This document shows, piece after piece, positions 25,232 to 38,567 of a DNA stretch of 64,000 nucleotides (within the stretch, counting starts at the first letter, position 1; each line of letters opens with the position of its first letter). The notes beneath the pieces were generated by a model. The model saw nothing but the letters and a program-made list of their open reading frames with translations, was not told where the DNA came from and did not search any database. The position numbers and the translations under genes were made by a program. The DNA is from Euwallacea fornicatus (Eukaryota > Arthropoda > Insecta > Coleoptera > Curculionidae), in the NCBI RefSeq assembly GCF_040115645.1, contig NC_089549.1:2418001-2482000 (forward strand), in the 5' to 3' direction.

Positions 25232-25632
25232 CTATCCAAATAAAAGTTAAGGAAATATTATTTGGGCACTATAAGTAATATTTTGCATGATGTCTTTGAA
25301 AAATTCGGACAAAAAAATTGCACAAATTCAATTTTCGCAAGTAGGTCTAATTTTTCCTGAGAAATCTGTAGCACCTACCCTTTTGCTCTGGTTTTTCTGG
25401 GACACCCTGTAGAGAATAGTAAAGTTATGCTAAATTACTTGTGCCCGTGTAAAAACACAGTTCCAACTAATTGCGGACTAAAAATTAAACAACGTCGAAA
25501 CTTTAACCATCTTTATAAATAAATGTGAAGGGGATTACAGATGATGGTGCCACGTACTTATCTTAAACTAAGCTACTCGTACGAATGAATTCACCAAATT
25601 TAAAAATCGAAAGTCCGAATGACACGACACAC

Positions 25633-28480
25633 TTAACTCAAAGAAGTCTGCCACAGAACCTCCTGTAAATTCTCTAGGGGGACTTCCGAGTCTTCCTCCG
25701 GGTTGAACGGGTCGGGGAATATCACGTGATTGTGCGCGCACGGCCACTTAACAATGTTACCGTTCATCGTCCACGCGACCGAAGGACACTTTTCGGCCGT
25801 CCTAGAGTTTTTACAATACCAAAAAGCTTTCCCTTTGTAGACCGACTTCTTGTAGAAGGCGTACCCGTCGACAATCAGCCTGGGATTGCCGCGACGCCCT
25901 AGGATCAGTTGTAAGGTACCTGGGATAAAATAATACACAATGTTATGGCCTCTGTTTTCGACGCTAAATTTGCAGTACTACGGCATTCTTGGATGTTGGT
26001 GATAAAAGCACAATCATGCAGGAGTATATTATCAATTCTACTAAAATTTTATAATATGGAATAAACTTTTTTTTTAATGATCTGCACTGCTCGAAGCGAA
26101 TTGACTACAATAATGTAGGTTTTTTGTGCTACTTTATGTAGCGATGACTCGACCGGAGCGGCCCAATCGCATCGCGATAAGTATTCACATGCAGGTTGGT
26201 TGAAATTCGCTGCTCTCTATTGGGACTTGGAAAACCATAAGAGATGTGGAGTTGACGTCACGTCGTATTTCTTATGGTTTTCGAGATCCGAATGGTGAGC
26301 TGTGAATTTGAACGACCCCGTATAACAGAATATAATTGAAAAGCTTAAATCATCGTCATAGGAATTAAGAGATTGTGCGTATTATTATTGTGTATTATTT
26401 TAACCAGAACAACTTGCTACCAAAAATGGGACCAATAAATAGTGATTTACCCGTCTGCATCATGATTCAACAGGATAAGGTTAAAGAAGATTCGGTCACC
26501 CACAAAAACGATGCGATGTTTACAATTTTTTTTGGAACTGCGAGTACCTTTAAAATACCATATTTGTTTACCACAATTTTATTCATGACACAGAGGAGAA
26601 CGCTGCAATTTGAGTCTTCAGGCCAAGGTATGTTACAAAGATAAAAATTTATACTTTATCCTACGTTGTTTCAAAGCCGTTTGTAATAAAACCAATGCTC
26701 TTTTATACGCATTTCGTAGCTAATAGTATAAACTAATTCACCCTGTGGTATAATTAATAACCTTTTTTTGTTTACTCATAAAACGTTTCATTCAAAGACA
26801 AAACAAAAAAAGCGCATAAAGAAAACAACAGCTATATGCATTCCGGAACTTCTATGACAGCCAGAATCTACCAAAATCGGATTTCGAACATCAGACTTAC
26901 CTGGCTGTGATGTTTCACTTGCTATCACTGGTGTCATTTCGCCAGGCGCAGGCCAGGGAGGTATTTGATGGGACGGTGACGGCTCTCCACCGCTTAGCTG
27001 GGTGTCTAGCATGTTAGCAAGGTCGATATGCATTTCATCCTGCAACAATAATAAGAAAAAAATCGTAAAATAGCCGACAAAGCAATTAACATGTAAATAG
27101 GTATGACCATGTATACAGAAAAGTATTACTTAATAATGGCATTTAAATATAATAGAAATGGTATTTCATCGCTACATGTATAAACACATTAAGTAGTAAC
27201 AAGTATGTTAAAAATATGATTAAGAAACACTTTATTCCAGATTTTAACTTTTTAGCGGTCTGTGAAACAAAAATATATTTGCAACTAAAACAAAATCACT
27301 GGCACTTTCATGATTAGTTTTTAATGGCCTATTCAGTAGTAGTACTAAAAAATATATATATAACTCTTCATTAATTTTTTTTTTAATACAACTACTGAGA
27401 ATTAAATCACAAAAAAATTATGAAAACCAATATTAATAATTACTCAGCATGAGACATATAACTGGAATAAATTCAGTGTTCATGTCTTACCATTGCACCC
27501 TGTGTCACCATTTCATCTTCAATTTGATCTGATGGCTCATCCTTTGGCTTAATTAAAGACAATGCCTCACTTTGGTGTGGAGAGTTTGAAAGAGGAGGTT
27601 GACCCAAAATTCCTTGATTTGACAAAGAAAGTGGTGGTGTGCCTACATAAATTCTACATTCATTTGAAAGTTATAAAACTAGTTTATGTAATATGCATCC
27701 AAAAGTGGTACTTCAAAGTTGAGTCTTTTACCGGAAGAATCCAAATGTGGTCGCTTTATTGGAGAAGCCTGTGGCATTGATGGTTGAGGAGAATGAGAGA
27801 CCTTAGGAACTTCTAATGGCCTTAATGGCTGCATAGGGCGAATTAACTTTTTCACAGGCCTGGGTCTCTTTAATATATCATGCCTGTGTGTGTCAATCAC
27901 TCCAAAGGAACTTTTTGAGTTAAACCCATTAGGGGCATCCTAGAAAGATTAAATAATCCACTGAGGTATTAAAGATTTGATTCATTTTAAATGATTGTGC
28001 TTGCCAGAAGGTTTCTTAAACTGTTCTGATAGTTTTCTGTTAGGTTAGAAAGAGCCATAAAATATTGCCATTTTAGTTTAATGTAAATGTACTAATAGAA
28101 TTTTTACTAATTTTTGCACTTACAGCATTATCAGTCAATCCTTTAACTTTTAAGGTTTCAGCAACTTTCATAAAAGTAGGTATCTCTTCTTGACTAACAC
28201 TAACTTCTCCCTGATACATAAAATGCAACAAACTCCTCAAGGCTGCATAGTTCACATCAGGCAGGATAACTATAGGGTGCTTGCAAGGGTTGACCCTAAA
28301 CAACTCTTTAAAAAAAGGGCTGCACACAGAAAGAACCGTTTTGTGTGCTTTAACAAATCTGCCTTCAGCAGCAAGGGTTACATCAACCAAATCTTCGTCT
28401 TTTAAGAGACTATGAAAACCTGAGCTCAGATTTGTGTGGAAATTGTTCCAACATAAGGAAAACTGATCTCCAACTTCCAT
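25633..28480 (-). CDS. BTB-FLYWCH protein, mod(mdg4)-type (isoform A)
   Basis: Common exons 28480-28124, 27939-27732, 27642-27491 and 27039-26901 join the terminal exon 25919-25633 to give 380 aa. The first exon encodes a complete BTB/POZ domain of the insect ttk/lola/mod(mdg4) group (DQFSLCWNNFHTNLSSGF, KAHKTVLSVCSPFFKELF, ending VKGLTDN). The middle is proline-rich and low in predicted structure. The last exon is one FLYWCH zinc finger (LIVDGYAFYKKS, FWYC, KCPS, CAHNH). Such proteins are nuclear chromatin and insulator or transcription regulators. Four shared 5' exons followed by interchangeable phase-1 FLYWCH 3' exons is the mod(mdg4) plan, but the BTB sequence alone does not settle orthology, so no symbol is given. 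The start is ATG at 28480. It is divergent with TFIIF alpha. Confidence 0.9.
26228..26285. repeat. 12-bp inverted repeat with TGACGTCA in the loop
   Basis: AAAACCATAAGA (26231-26242) and TCTTATGGTTTT (26270-26281) are perfect inverted repeats separated by 27 nt. The spacer contains the palindrome TGACGTCA (26253-26260), the CRE/ATF core. It lies in the BTB gene intron between common exon 4 and the isoform A FLYWCH exon. It may be a transposon fragment or a regulatory hairpin. Confidence 0.5.
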
Positions 28481-29064
28481 TATCAATTGGAGGTGCGTGG
28501 TTTTAGATATTTTTTGGTGTACCTTTGGAAGTGATCTAGTTTGTGTTATAGGATTTGCTTGCTTCTTTCTAGCCTTCTCATAGGGGTTCTTCAGGTAAAA
28601 TGGAAGAGTTCCTGTCTTTACTGATACAAAAAGCTGCTATTGAAGCTCAAAAATTAAAACCTTTCCATTTTATTATTATTTCTATACTTTTTTATTTTTC
28701 CCAAAAGCAAACTGCAAACCAAAATGCCAAATAGTTACCAGACTGTTTGTTTTGACACTAACAAATTGACAAATAATGTTAAAAATGTAGACAAAATTAG
28801 ACATTTGATGAATAGTGCATAACTTGGTGCCAATAGAACAGTGATTAAACATGAAAAGAGGAAAGGAAAAGGCTTTTAATCTTAAATTTGACACACCATG
28901 TCATTAAGTAAAACCAAAATGTAACAGCTGATCGGTTGTTGACGATCCTGTTTTTCTCATATGAGATTATAAGGTTAGATAATTTTAAATTTATCGAATA
29001 ATAAGTTAAATTTTAGGATTTGATTCAGATTTAGTACCCACAACCGCATAATAGTTCAAATATT
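28481..29064. promoter_or_regulatory. Shared divergent upstream region, BTB gene / TFIIF alpha
   Basis: The two start codons are 584 bp apart, head to head. AACAGCTGATC occurs at 28923-28933, about 130 bp before the TFIIF alpha ATG; the same core recurs upstream of EXOC8 and between HS2ST and the aminopeptidase gene. Confidence 0.5.
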
Positions 29065-31488
29065 ATGGCTTCCAGTTCCACAAATAATGTAGGTAGTAAT
29101 CACTTTCCAATAACCTACTTACTATTATAGTAATATGTTCTTCAGCCAACAGTCCAAGAATTTACCATACGGGTCCCAAAAGACAGTCAGAGACGCTATC
29201 ATGTAATGAGATTCAACGGAAACCTTGGAGTTGACTTCGGAAAATGGACTCAGGTCAAAATGGAAAGAGAAAATAACATGAAGGAGTTTAAAGGCATTGA
29301 AGAAGAACAACCTAAGTGGGTTCAATTTTACTAAAAAAATGTGTAGTAGTACATAAGGTATATGTAATTAGTTGCCTAGTTGGCTAAAATTTCCAATCGT
29401 CAAACACAGATTATTGCTGTGGTCAGAACTGCTATTATTTTATCATCTTCCAACTAATATCTTAAGAAGTCTTTCAAGACACAAGAATTTCATGAAACCT
29501 TGTATATTTACAAAATTAGCTTGTTTATGTCATAATTTGTTATAATACTTTACTATGGGGTGGCTTAGGTAAATATAAACCAAGTTAGGATCAATATTTT
29601 TATAAACAACCCATTTTAAAATGTGTTTTTCTAATCATTTTTGAAGTCCTGATCTCAAATCAATGTTTACGTCGCGGATATCATGTCTCTTTGTTTTAAT
29701 AAGTCGTAACAGTTCAACAACTGCCTGAACAAATAACTATTAACTTTATTTTTGAAAATCTTATTCCAAAAGCACAATTCATTAGGTTTGGAGCCGGTTC
29801 AGAATTCGGACGAGAAGCAAAAGAAGAGGCCAGAAGGAAAAAACTTGGAATTGTTGCTAAAAAATATAGACCAGATGATCAGCCATGGATCTTGAAGGGT
29901 TATGGAAGTACTGTTAAAAAATTTAAAGGTCTGCCATCTTTTCTCATGTGGCACAAGACATTGATACCAAATTAACATTTAGGAATTAGAGAAGGTGGAA
30001 TATCAGAAAATGCAGCATACTATGTATTTACACATGCTGAGGATGGAGCCATTGAAGCATTTCCCTTGCATGAATGGTACAAGTTTCAGTCCATCCAGAG
30101 ATACAAAGCTTTATCTGCTGAAGAAGCTGAGATGGAATTTAATAAGCGCAATAAACATTTGAACTATTTCTCCCTTATGCTTAGGTGATAATTTCACTTT
30201 ACTTAGAATAGTTGAAGTAAGATAAATCATTTTAGAAAAAGGCTGAAAGGAGAGGATGATGCGGATTTGGACGATGAAGGAGAGAAAAGCAAGAAGACAT
30301 CAAAAAAAAAGGATAAAGAATTGAAGATATCAGAATTAGATGAATGGATGGACAGTTCAGAGGGAAATTCAGACTCTGAGGCTGATGAGAAAATAGAAGC
30401 TGAAGATGAAGAAGATGGTAAAGGCAAGAAGAAAAAGAAAGGTAAAAAGCAGTTTCTGTAAATCTTGGTTTTGTGGTTCTAATTGAATGTGTTATTAAAA
30501 GCTCCAGTGAAGAAGAAGAAAAGGGATACAGACTTGGAAGCTTTAGAAGATTCTGATGATGGGGATGAAGAGGGAAGGGAACTAGACTATATAAGTGACA
30601 GCAGTGAGAGTGAGCCAGAAAACATCAATCTTGATGGTGTAGCTGAGGAAAAGGGACTCAAGTAAGGAAGTAAAAAATGATAAATGTGTATTGTATTACA
30701 ACAAACAAGACTATCGCGCAGAAAATTATTAAATTCCGATGAAGAAGAATCGGAGGACTCCGACAAAGACGATAAAGATAAAAATGAAGAAGAGGAGAAA
30801 GAAGAGGAAAACGAGAAGAAACCTGAGGAAGAGAAAGAGAAGAAAAAGAAGAAAAAGGATAAAACTAAGGTAAATACTTTATGACTCTCCTTTATTTGTA
30901 TGCAAATTGTAATTTCAGTCGAAGGATAAGAAAAAAAAGGACAACGACCCCGATGACGACTTTAGTTCTGATAGTTCTACAGATGATGATGCAAAGAAAA
31001 AAAAGAGCGATAAAAAGGAGAAAGAAAAACCGGAAGTTAAGACTGAACCCCCCAGGTTGGTGTCCATACATTGAGAAATCCAAATTAATTAAAGTATTTT
31101 CTAGTGAAAGTTCTAGTAGAGCTCCATCACCGGCCGTGGATGCTAAGCGCAAAATCGTCAATGACGCGTTAGCCGGTCCTAGTAAGAAGCCGAAACTGGA
31201 TTTACCTAATTTCATTCCGGGTAAAGCATTGAATAAATTTAAAAAATGTGTAATGCACGTTTTTCGTGATTTTTAGGATTAGCCGAGTCGGGAATAACTG
31301 AAGACGCGGTTCGAAAGTATCTCATGAGAAAGCCAATGACCACCACTGAGTTGTTGCAAAAATTCAAATCCAAGAAAACTGGATTATCTAGTGAACAGTT
31401 GGTGAATATCATGACGCAAATACTTAAGAAGATCAATCCTACTAAACAAACGTTGAAGGGAAAGATGTATTTGTCCATTAAGGCGTAG
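29065..31488 (+). CDS. GTF2F1: Transcription initiation factor IIF subunit alpha (RAP74)
   Basis: Ten exons: 29065-29088, 29146-29315, 29786-29928, 29983-30184, 30236-30441, 30502-30661, 30710-30869, 30919-31055, 31105-31220 and 31277-31488. They give 509 aa against 517 in human. It is the large subunit of TFIIF, which with the beta subunit binds RNA polymerase II during initiation and early elongation. The N-terminal dimerisation half includes VDFGKWTQVKMERENN, FGAGSEFGREAKEEARRKK and YYVFTHAEDGAIEAFPLHEW. A long acidic and lysine-rich middle (about 190-400) is followed by a C-terminal winged helix (GITEDAVRKYLMRKPMTTTE) that in the family binds the FCP1 phosphatase. The exon at 30710 uses a weak AAG acceptor but keeps frame. 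The small introns are about 50-60 nt. Confidence 0.95.
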
Positions 31489-32604
31489 CAAAGTTGATGT
31501 ATATGCTTCCCCAGTATAATGAAATGCCTTTTTTGTTAAAATATATTATGTAAATGATTTTTAAGTTATAATCTTTTAGACGCTATTGTGCAGGTACGAG
31601 TTGAAATGTAACTTACAGATAATTAAATGTTTACTTCCAAATTTAAGCTGTGTTTGAAGTTTTAGCTGTTTTAGGATCTTGTTTGTTGGCGTTATAACAC
31701 AAAAAGGGCGCAAAATTTTAACGTGCGGCACTTTGCGAGCATTCTAAATTCGACATCTTAATGCCACTAAGAAAATTAGGTAGAGGATTGTAAAAAATAA
31801 AGTTCGTAGGAATAAGACGTTCTAACTATAAGACAACAGCGGCTAACTACCAGAATAACGTAGAAAGTGGAAACTGTCAATAAAGTTTTCTTCAATTTTT
31901 AAATATCTTAAAGGGAATGGGTGAAATAAATTAACTGGTTAAATATCACAGTTTCGCCGATCTATTAAATATCAAATATTTACAAATTGACTAAAACAAA
32001 TTATTAAAAAAAGCCTTACTTCCAAAAATTCTATTACAAATAATGCAAACTTTCTTACTTAATTAGATTGACTATCAAACATTTTATAGTTAGGTGTACT
32101 TCAGAAAGAAAATCTTAATGACAAACTCATATTACCTTGACATTTCAACATATAAAAACTGTCGTATTACATAATTAATATTCAACGACACCTTAAAATA
32201 TTTGATAAACCCGAAAATTCACTCTAATTATATACTTGAATAAAACGGTTCATTAGAATGAGAAACTCGAACTAATTTTTTCAACATTACTTATTATACT
32301 AATTTCAAAACCAAATATATTTCTTCCGAAGAAAACTACACATGCACGAAAACATTTAATTTTCTTGTTATTTTGAGAAAAAAAACTCGCTGATTATTGA
32401 TAATATCAACAAAATTATCTTTAATTTAAATTCTTAAAGAGATTATTTAACTTTGAACAAACGCTCTACTTTAAGCAGTACCTTGTATAACCATGCAAAC
32501 CAAAGAAATAAACAATTTGTTACTTTTAAACTCAAAATGAATCTTCAGCTAGAACAAAGAGACTGTCGTAAATACTGGGCACTGAAATATCACATATGTA
32601 GTTT
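31489..32604. other. Convergent intergenic region, TFIIF alpha / EDRF1
   Basis: About 1.1 kb of AT-rich DNA holding the two 3' UTRs. An AATAAA lies near 31795 but is about 300 bp from the TFIIF alpha stop. No gene or repeat recognised. Confidence 0.5.
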
Positions 32605-35600
32605 CTAATCTACATTGCTATTCAAATCGGCAATTTCGCCTAAAGCCTTGTGTAAACCATTCAACATTCTATCGTAATCCAAATCATCAGATAACCCAAA
32701 TGTGGCTTTGTAACAGGCCTTATATTTTTCGGCCAAATCTTTTCTGGTGTTACATTTAGACACGCAAACTTTGACTAAAGATTTAAGGCAATGTTGAAGT
32801 CGATTTTTGACTAATTTTAGAAGGGAGTGACCCGTTTGAAAAGGTTTTTCATTTTCGCCTTCTTTTTGATCCTCGGAAAGTTCCAATTTTTTGTTGATCA
32901 GTGACTCTAACAGCTCGTCTATCTCCAAGAAATACTCGAGGCAAGTTTGGAGATGTTTCAGTTTTGCGCTTGGAGATGTACTACCTATAATTTAGAGGAA
33001 ATAAATAAACGGTGCTATAGTGTATTATTAAACAATTACAATCAAAAAATTGCTCGGCCAGTGCAACACGCTGCATTTGGCATGTTAGATAATAAATGGC
33101 ATCTCCAGATTGGAAGAACAGTTTTACGGCTTTTTCGTAGTTCTTTAGGACGAGTTGAACTGTATGCTTCTTAGTGTCCGCGGCTGGCGTATCCCAAACA
33201 TGACTATGCCACAAAGATCCTATGGTAAAATGGCATATGTTTATTTTTTCCTCGCTTTCTGTTTTGTTTAATTACCAATTTTGAAATGCAACGTTGCAGC
33301 TCGGTACTGATATAAGGGAAACTTCGTGTTGGTCTCATCCAGATCGCAATGATCCAACGCCATTTTAAGTGCCTCAAGGACCTGTTTCTCTGCTTCCGCT
33401 TTACTCTGAAAAAATCAATGAACATATTTAAGATTTGATTAAGACCTATATTAGAGCATTTAATAAAACCATAACTCACCACATCCGAAGGAGGATTCTC
33501 ATACATAATGGAACTATACACAAACAAAGCGGTGCTCAATTCCCACGTAACAGCATCCCAAATTGCGGGACAATCTTTTCTATCTCCAATTACGCGCAGA
33601 GCCCTCTTATAACTCTGAAACGCTTTATTATAATGCTTCTTTTCAGCAGGCGTCAATTCGCCCCTGAAATAAACAAATAAAATTAAAATTAATTCAAATA
33701 ATTACGTTAATTCCGTGCTAATTGTATTTTTTACCTTTCAGTTGGAGTGTGAGCATGTGCCATAAGTCTATGTAAATGCCCCATATTAGAATTCAAAAGG
33801 GCGATATTAGCGTCGTTGTGAATACGTTCAAAAATGTGCAAACCTTTCGTCAAATAAGGTTCGCTGTTATTACAAGCATCAATTATATCTTTCGAGGTTT
33901 TAGCTTGTCGTGATATCTGTAAATAGTAGCTAGCCACTTCGTTCAAGCTGTTGGCTAACCTGAAAGCGATACTTTTATGTGCAAACAATGTCTATAATAT
34001 TGGTTAAAGTACCTGAAAGAAATGCTTTCTGACTGAGATATTTGGTTGGCGGTTTCGTAACATTTGACGGTTTTCAGCAACATTTGTTCAAGTGTCCTAA
34101 TGTCGGGGATAAGAACTACTCTTGCTGCGCTGTCTCCTAAACTGACTCGATACATTCTTAAAAAAGGAAGCAATTAGTTAATTATCTTCATAGCCGAAAA
34201 AGAAATAAAAATAAAGAAATGTCCACCTTTCATCCTGCTCTAATTTTTCCAACAGCCGGACATCTTCATCTCGATGCGAATGCAATTGTTCCTTGTATAT
34301 ATCCACGTCCACCCAGTGTTTGACTATCATTAAACAGGCATCCCCAGCTCTGCCTAATAAACAGCTTAGCCTTAAAGCTCCATTTCCATTCTGCATTCCG
34401 GTACGATCTAAGGCCAATTGACACCTGAAAAGTAGGCCCAAAACTCGGAGGCATTCGCCGTAACGACCCTAAAATCAAACAGTAGTTTTGAAGATCTTTA
34501 GCTTAAACAATTTCTAACCTGAGTAATATGGTGTTCGGCCAACGTCGCATAAGCCAGAGCTGCCTTTTCCAGTAGTAAAGTCTTAAGGTGTCCTTTCCAG
34601 GAAATGGTATTTGGATCAAAGGTTGGCCATTTAGGGTGGTATGAGGCATTGCTAGGGTCTTTCGGTAAAAGAGCCCTAAATACAGTCTGTTGTTACACCT
34701 TTTTGGCTAACTAAAATACGTCGCTAGCACTTACATTTGATCTTGATCTTTGTTCTTTTTCTTTTTATCTTTCTTCCTTGGCCTTTTAGAACTACGACTT
34801 GAGCATTCAATTTCTGATAAATTAATCTTCAATTCATCACCTAGCTTTGCATAGGGCATGGGTATGGGCTCAAAAGATTTTGCCATTGGTACCTAATAAA
34901 CAAGATTTTTAATTGTTAGTTCTTAATACTCCAACAAGACCTACTTCCTCCTCCTTATCAGATGGATTATCATTATCATTTTTCTCGTTGAAATACTGTA
35001 AACAGTTTAAACCTGCAACTACATGGCCGATTGCTTGAATGCATCTTTCTTCCGGACTCCCTGTCACGGGAGAAGGAGGTTTGTAGTTGTTTCTGAATTT
35101 CTCAGGGTGATTTCTTTTTTCTAGGTCTAATACTGCTACAGAGTTGCCTAAAGAATTATTCATTTGTTAGCATATTGCTGGTCTGTTGTGAGATATAAAT
35201 TGGGAATTTTTCTATTTTTAGAATATAACCGTCCTAATCTCCTTTTTACACGCTCGCTTTGCATTTCCAATCAAAGGTTGAATCATCTAAACTTACCATC
35301 ATTTAAATCTTCATCGTCATCGTAAACACTCGCCTCATCGTCCTCCCTTTCAAAACGTTCGAAATTTGGATTTTCTGGATCGATTTCAGCTGGCAAATAT
35401 AAATCGGCCAACATATAGTGGGACGACGTTACAATTTCCGGATATTTTTCTTCAGGTAAAAGTTTCACTGTGTTTTTCAGCAACATCCTTATAGTGCCAT
35501 GCTGTGATCTATATTGAATAACGATGTATTTTTAATCTCAACAACGAGCAGATATTTCACCATTACCTATCTGGCGACTGTTTCATGTTCCTTGCTACTC

Positions 35601-37938
35601 TATATAAAAGCATAGCTACTGGTATTGTAAAGGGATTTTGGCCCTTTTGAAAGTCTTCCTCAGGACACAATGAAGTTAGATCATAGAGTTTAACAACCTT
35701 GGAAAATAATCAATATTAATTTAAATTTTCTTCTTATTATTTTGTAAAGTACCTCCTCATCTTTACCCTTAAATAACCAGTATGTATGACCAGCTTTAGT
35801 CGCGTTTGATTTTAGAAATGATAAGATGCTTTGGGCTACGTCTCTAATTAACTTTGGAGAAAATTTGGAATTGTCCAGTCTAAAATTATATATATTTATA
35901 CAAATTTGAGATAAACAACAAAAACACGAAATTATCACCTTGGCAAATCCTCAGTTTTTACAAGTTCATACTTTTGTACTATACCATTTAAATGATAACA
36001 CATTACAACCTCTGGAACATTGGACATAAGATTGTCTAACCAGTAATCAATGCCAGTCAGAACGGAAATGGGCTTATTCATATCTCTCAGTCTGGAAAGA
36101 AATCATCAGTCAACAAGCTCAATCTGAAATGGGTCTCCCTTTCCTCACCTCAATGAAATGCAAGGATGAGTTCCCCCACCAAAAATGGGCATATCAGTTC
36201 CCAAAAGCATCTCTATATCTTCAAATGTCCAAGCAACATTTCGATTAAACTCAAAAGGATGTGGATCTGGACATTCTGGGCTCGGAGTTGGGTCTGGCAA
36301 TGGGGGAGTTTGTAAAGTATTACTCTGAGTAGGCTGTAATGGATAATGTTGCCAAGGACTACAGAAAAAGAAAAGCTTTAAAAAATATATTTTTAGATTG
36401 AGTATGACAATAAGCACCTATTGCTGGTTTGAACTTCCTGATCTGGACATTTCTCACCTTCAACCAAACTATGATATAAAAATTTTGAGACTAAACTTTT
36501 TTGTTTTAAGGCCTTTTGTGTCCTAAAATAATTCATACTAATAAATACTAGAAAAATATTGTCATCAATAAAAACTTGTTTAAAACAAAGCTTTCCACCA
36601 CTTTTTGAAACTGAAGCAACTGCAAACAAAACACAAATTATTGAGAAGGAGAAAAATCAAACAACTAAGCAATTTGTGGGCCAATATCCCTATGAGCATT
36701 GAACTACATTATTTTTCCCAATGATTTCTTGGAATAAATACTTGAAATCAAATAAAATAAATGAAAAAAAATCATTGGGATTAGTGGCATCTTCTTAATT
36801 TCAAAACACAAATTACTACATTTGTCACAAACTCTTACCTATTTTTTATATACAAATGTTTATCTTCTTCATAAGTCTCCCTATCCACGTTTTCAAAGAA
36901 AAATTTTTTAAGCCATTCCCACTCTGTTTCTGAAGTCTTTAATAAATATTTATATATATCAAATTCATCCAATAAAAGGGTATTCTCAACACGATGAACT
37001 ACCATACTTATATGGCTTTTACTATAAGGGATTTTTAACAGATTTTTAATGTTCTCTGCATCTGACACCACGTCTACCTCTCCCACACAGTCAGGAAACA
37101 TATGTGCCATCCTAAAGCTGTAATAAAATTATAACATTTTTTTAAACCTAATAATTGCAACAGGGTACTACTAGGTTTATTCGCAATAATTTACTTTATT
37201 GTTTTTAGAAAGGGCATTTCTGACACATCATTATAAAGGATATAATTATAAATGTACTGTTAAGTGTTTAGGATGTGTTTTTGATTGCCTGAACCAACTA
37301 GGAGAAATTAACAAAGCTACAGGGGTAACAATAAAAATGAAAACCATTTAAAATATGTGTGGAAAAAGAAGAGGTGCAGTATATAAAATTATTTTATGTA
37401 AAACTCAAGGCAAAAACAATTTTTGTTGTGAAGTTGCAAAGCAGAGAAGTCTAATGACTCTTCATATCATCTGTAAAATATCACACTATCTATCTTTCTC
37501 ATTAAAATATTTATAAATGGATTCCAGTGATTTTTTATGTGTATTTTCCAAATAATAATAATAACAAACAACAAATAGCAAAAACAATAACCTGCAGTAA
37601 CACAGTTTATAAACCTGGCTTAATTTGTATACACTGGCATTTTATTTTAGTATAAAAACACTGATTATTGCCTAACCATTTTTTTTACATAAAGCAAGTT
37701 CAATAGTGTACCTGGAAAATCCCTTCTGTTGGTGAATAACTCGTTGCAATCCATAGGAATCTGCAGAACTGCTCAGCCAGTTTGAAGGAGGCAAATTAAG
37801 ATCAGTATTAAACTGCAATTTTGCAAACGTCGCGGGCTTTGGGGCAGAATACTTCACTACAGCTCTAGATTTTACTTTTTCCTGATCTGTTCTTTCTTTA
37901 CTACTTTGAGGCTCTATGTTATCATGTTCTTCAGACAT
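32605..37938 (-). CDS. EDRF1: Erythroid differentiation-related factor 1 (EDRF1), TPR protein
   Basis: Eighteen exons from the start codon: 37938-37712, 37117-36839, 36522-36418, 36358-36149, 36091-35939, 35879-35753, 35697-35567, 35508-35297, 35147-34945, 34892-34735, 34675-34519, 34468-34227, 34156-34013, 33959-33735, 33663-33480, 33405-33276, 33219-33040, 32984-32605. They give 1148 aa; the human protein is about 1.2 kb of codons. The N-terminus carries the conserved blocks SSNWLSSSADSYGL-like, NVAWTFEDIEMLLGTDMPIF and YWLFKGKDEEVVKLYDLTSL. The C-terminal half is TPR-like helical repeats (YNKAFQSYKRALRVIGDRK, AVKLFFQSGDAIYYLTCQ). In vertebrates it affects globin gene expression; the molecular role is poorly defined and an erythroid role cannot apply in an insect. 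It is divergent with METTL13. Confidence 0.9.
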
Positions 37939-38567
37939 TTTGGAAAGACTTTACTCATTTACGATACTAAATGAAAATTGAGGACATTTCACCGACTTCT
38001 AATTAAAAAATAGTGTATTTTCTAATGTTCGGGAATACTGATTATAATTCTAGAACAATTCTTCCTGACAGGAAGAAGTTTACAGAAGTAAACAAAAAAA
38101 TATTAGGTTAAGAATGGGTGCAGTTCTGGGATATTGCACAATCGAGCATGTACACCACTAGAGGGCGCGTCGTACGATTTTAAAAAAATACCTGCTACGA
38201 AAAGTATTTTTTCTAATTGTTAACAATTATTTTATTTATCTTCTCCATTTTCTCCATATCACCACAAAAAACCTATTATTTCGCTACCTTCCGCATCTTA
38301 TATTGCGATTTAATTGAGGTCATAGCACTCACTTCTGTTTAAACGCTATATAAACTCAGAACTTTGACAATCTTTCTGTCACAACAAAAAAGATAACCAC
38401 AAATTAGTTTTCAAATGGTTTTTAAATTTTTATATATATAATAATATATAAAACTATATATAAATAATATATAATATTACAGTATAATTTCTTAATTTCT
38501 AGTTTAACAGTAATTTCAAAGTTACAAGAAAATATACAAATTGTCATTAATTTAAAGGTTGAACAAC
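37939..38567. promoter_or_regulatory. Shared divergent upstream region, EDRF1 / METTL13
   Basis: The start codons are 629 bp apart, head to head. The region contains an almost pure A/T tract (about 38430-38480, TATATATAATAATATATAAA). Whether any TATA motif there works as a promoter element cannot be judged from sequence alone. Confidence 0.45.
38430..38482. repeat. Low-complexity (AT)n tract
   Basis: A roughly 50-bp stretch of alternating A and T with few other bases, about 90-140 bp upstream of the METTL13 start codon. Simple-sequence DNA. Confidence 0.7.

Noticed and set aside
26375..26644. 89-codon plus-strand open frame in the BTB gene intron, checked as a possible further FLYWCH exon on the other strand
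   Set aside because: Neither strand shows the W-x-C, C and H-x-H pattern or a phase-1 acceptor in frame.
30227..31478. Serine-rich and leucine-rich minus-strand open frames across TFIIF alpha
   Set aside because: They are antisense shadows of the acidic and lysine-rich coding exons.
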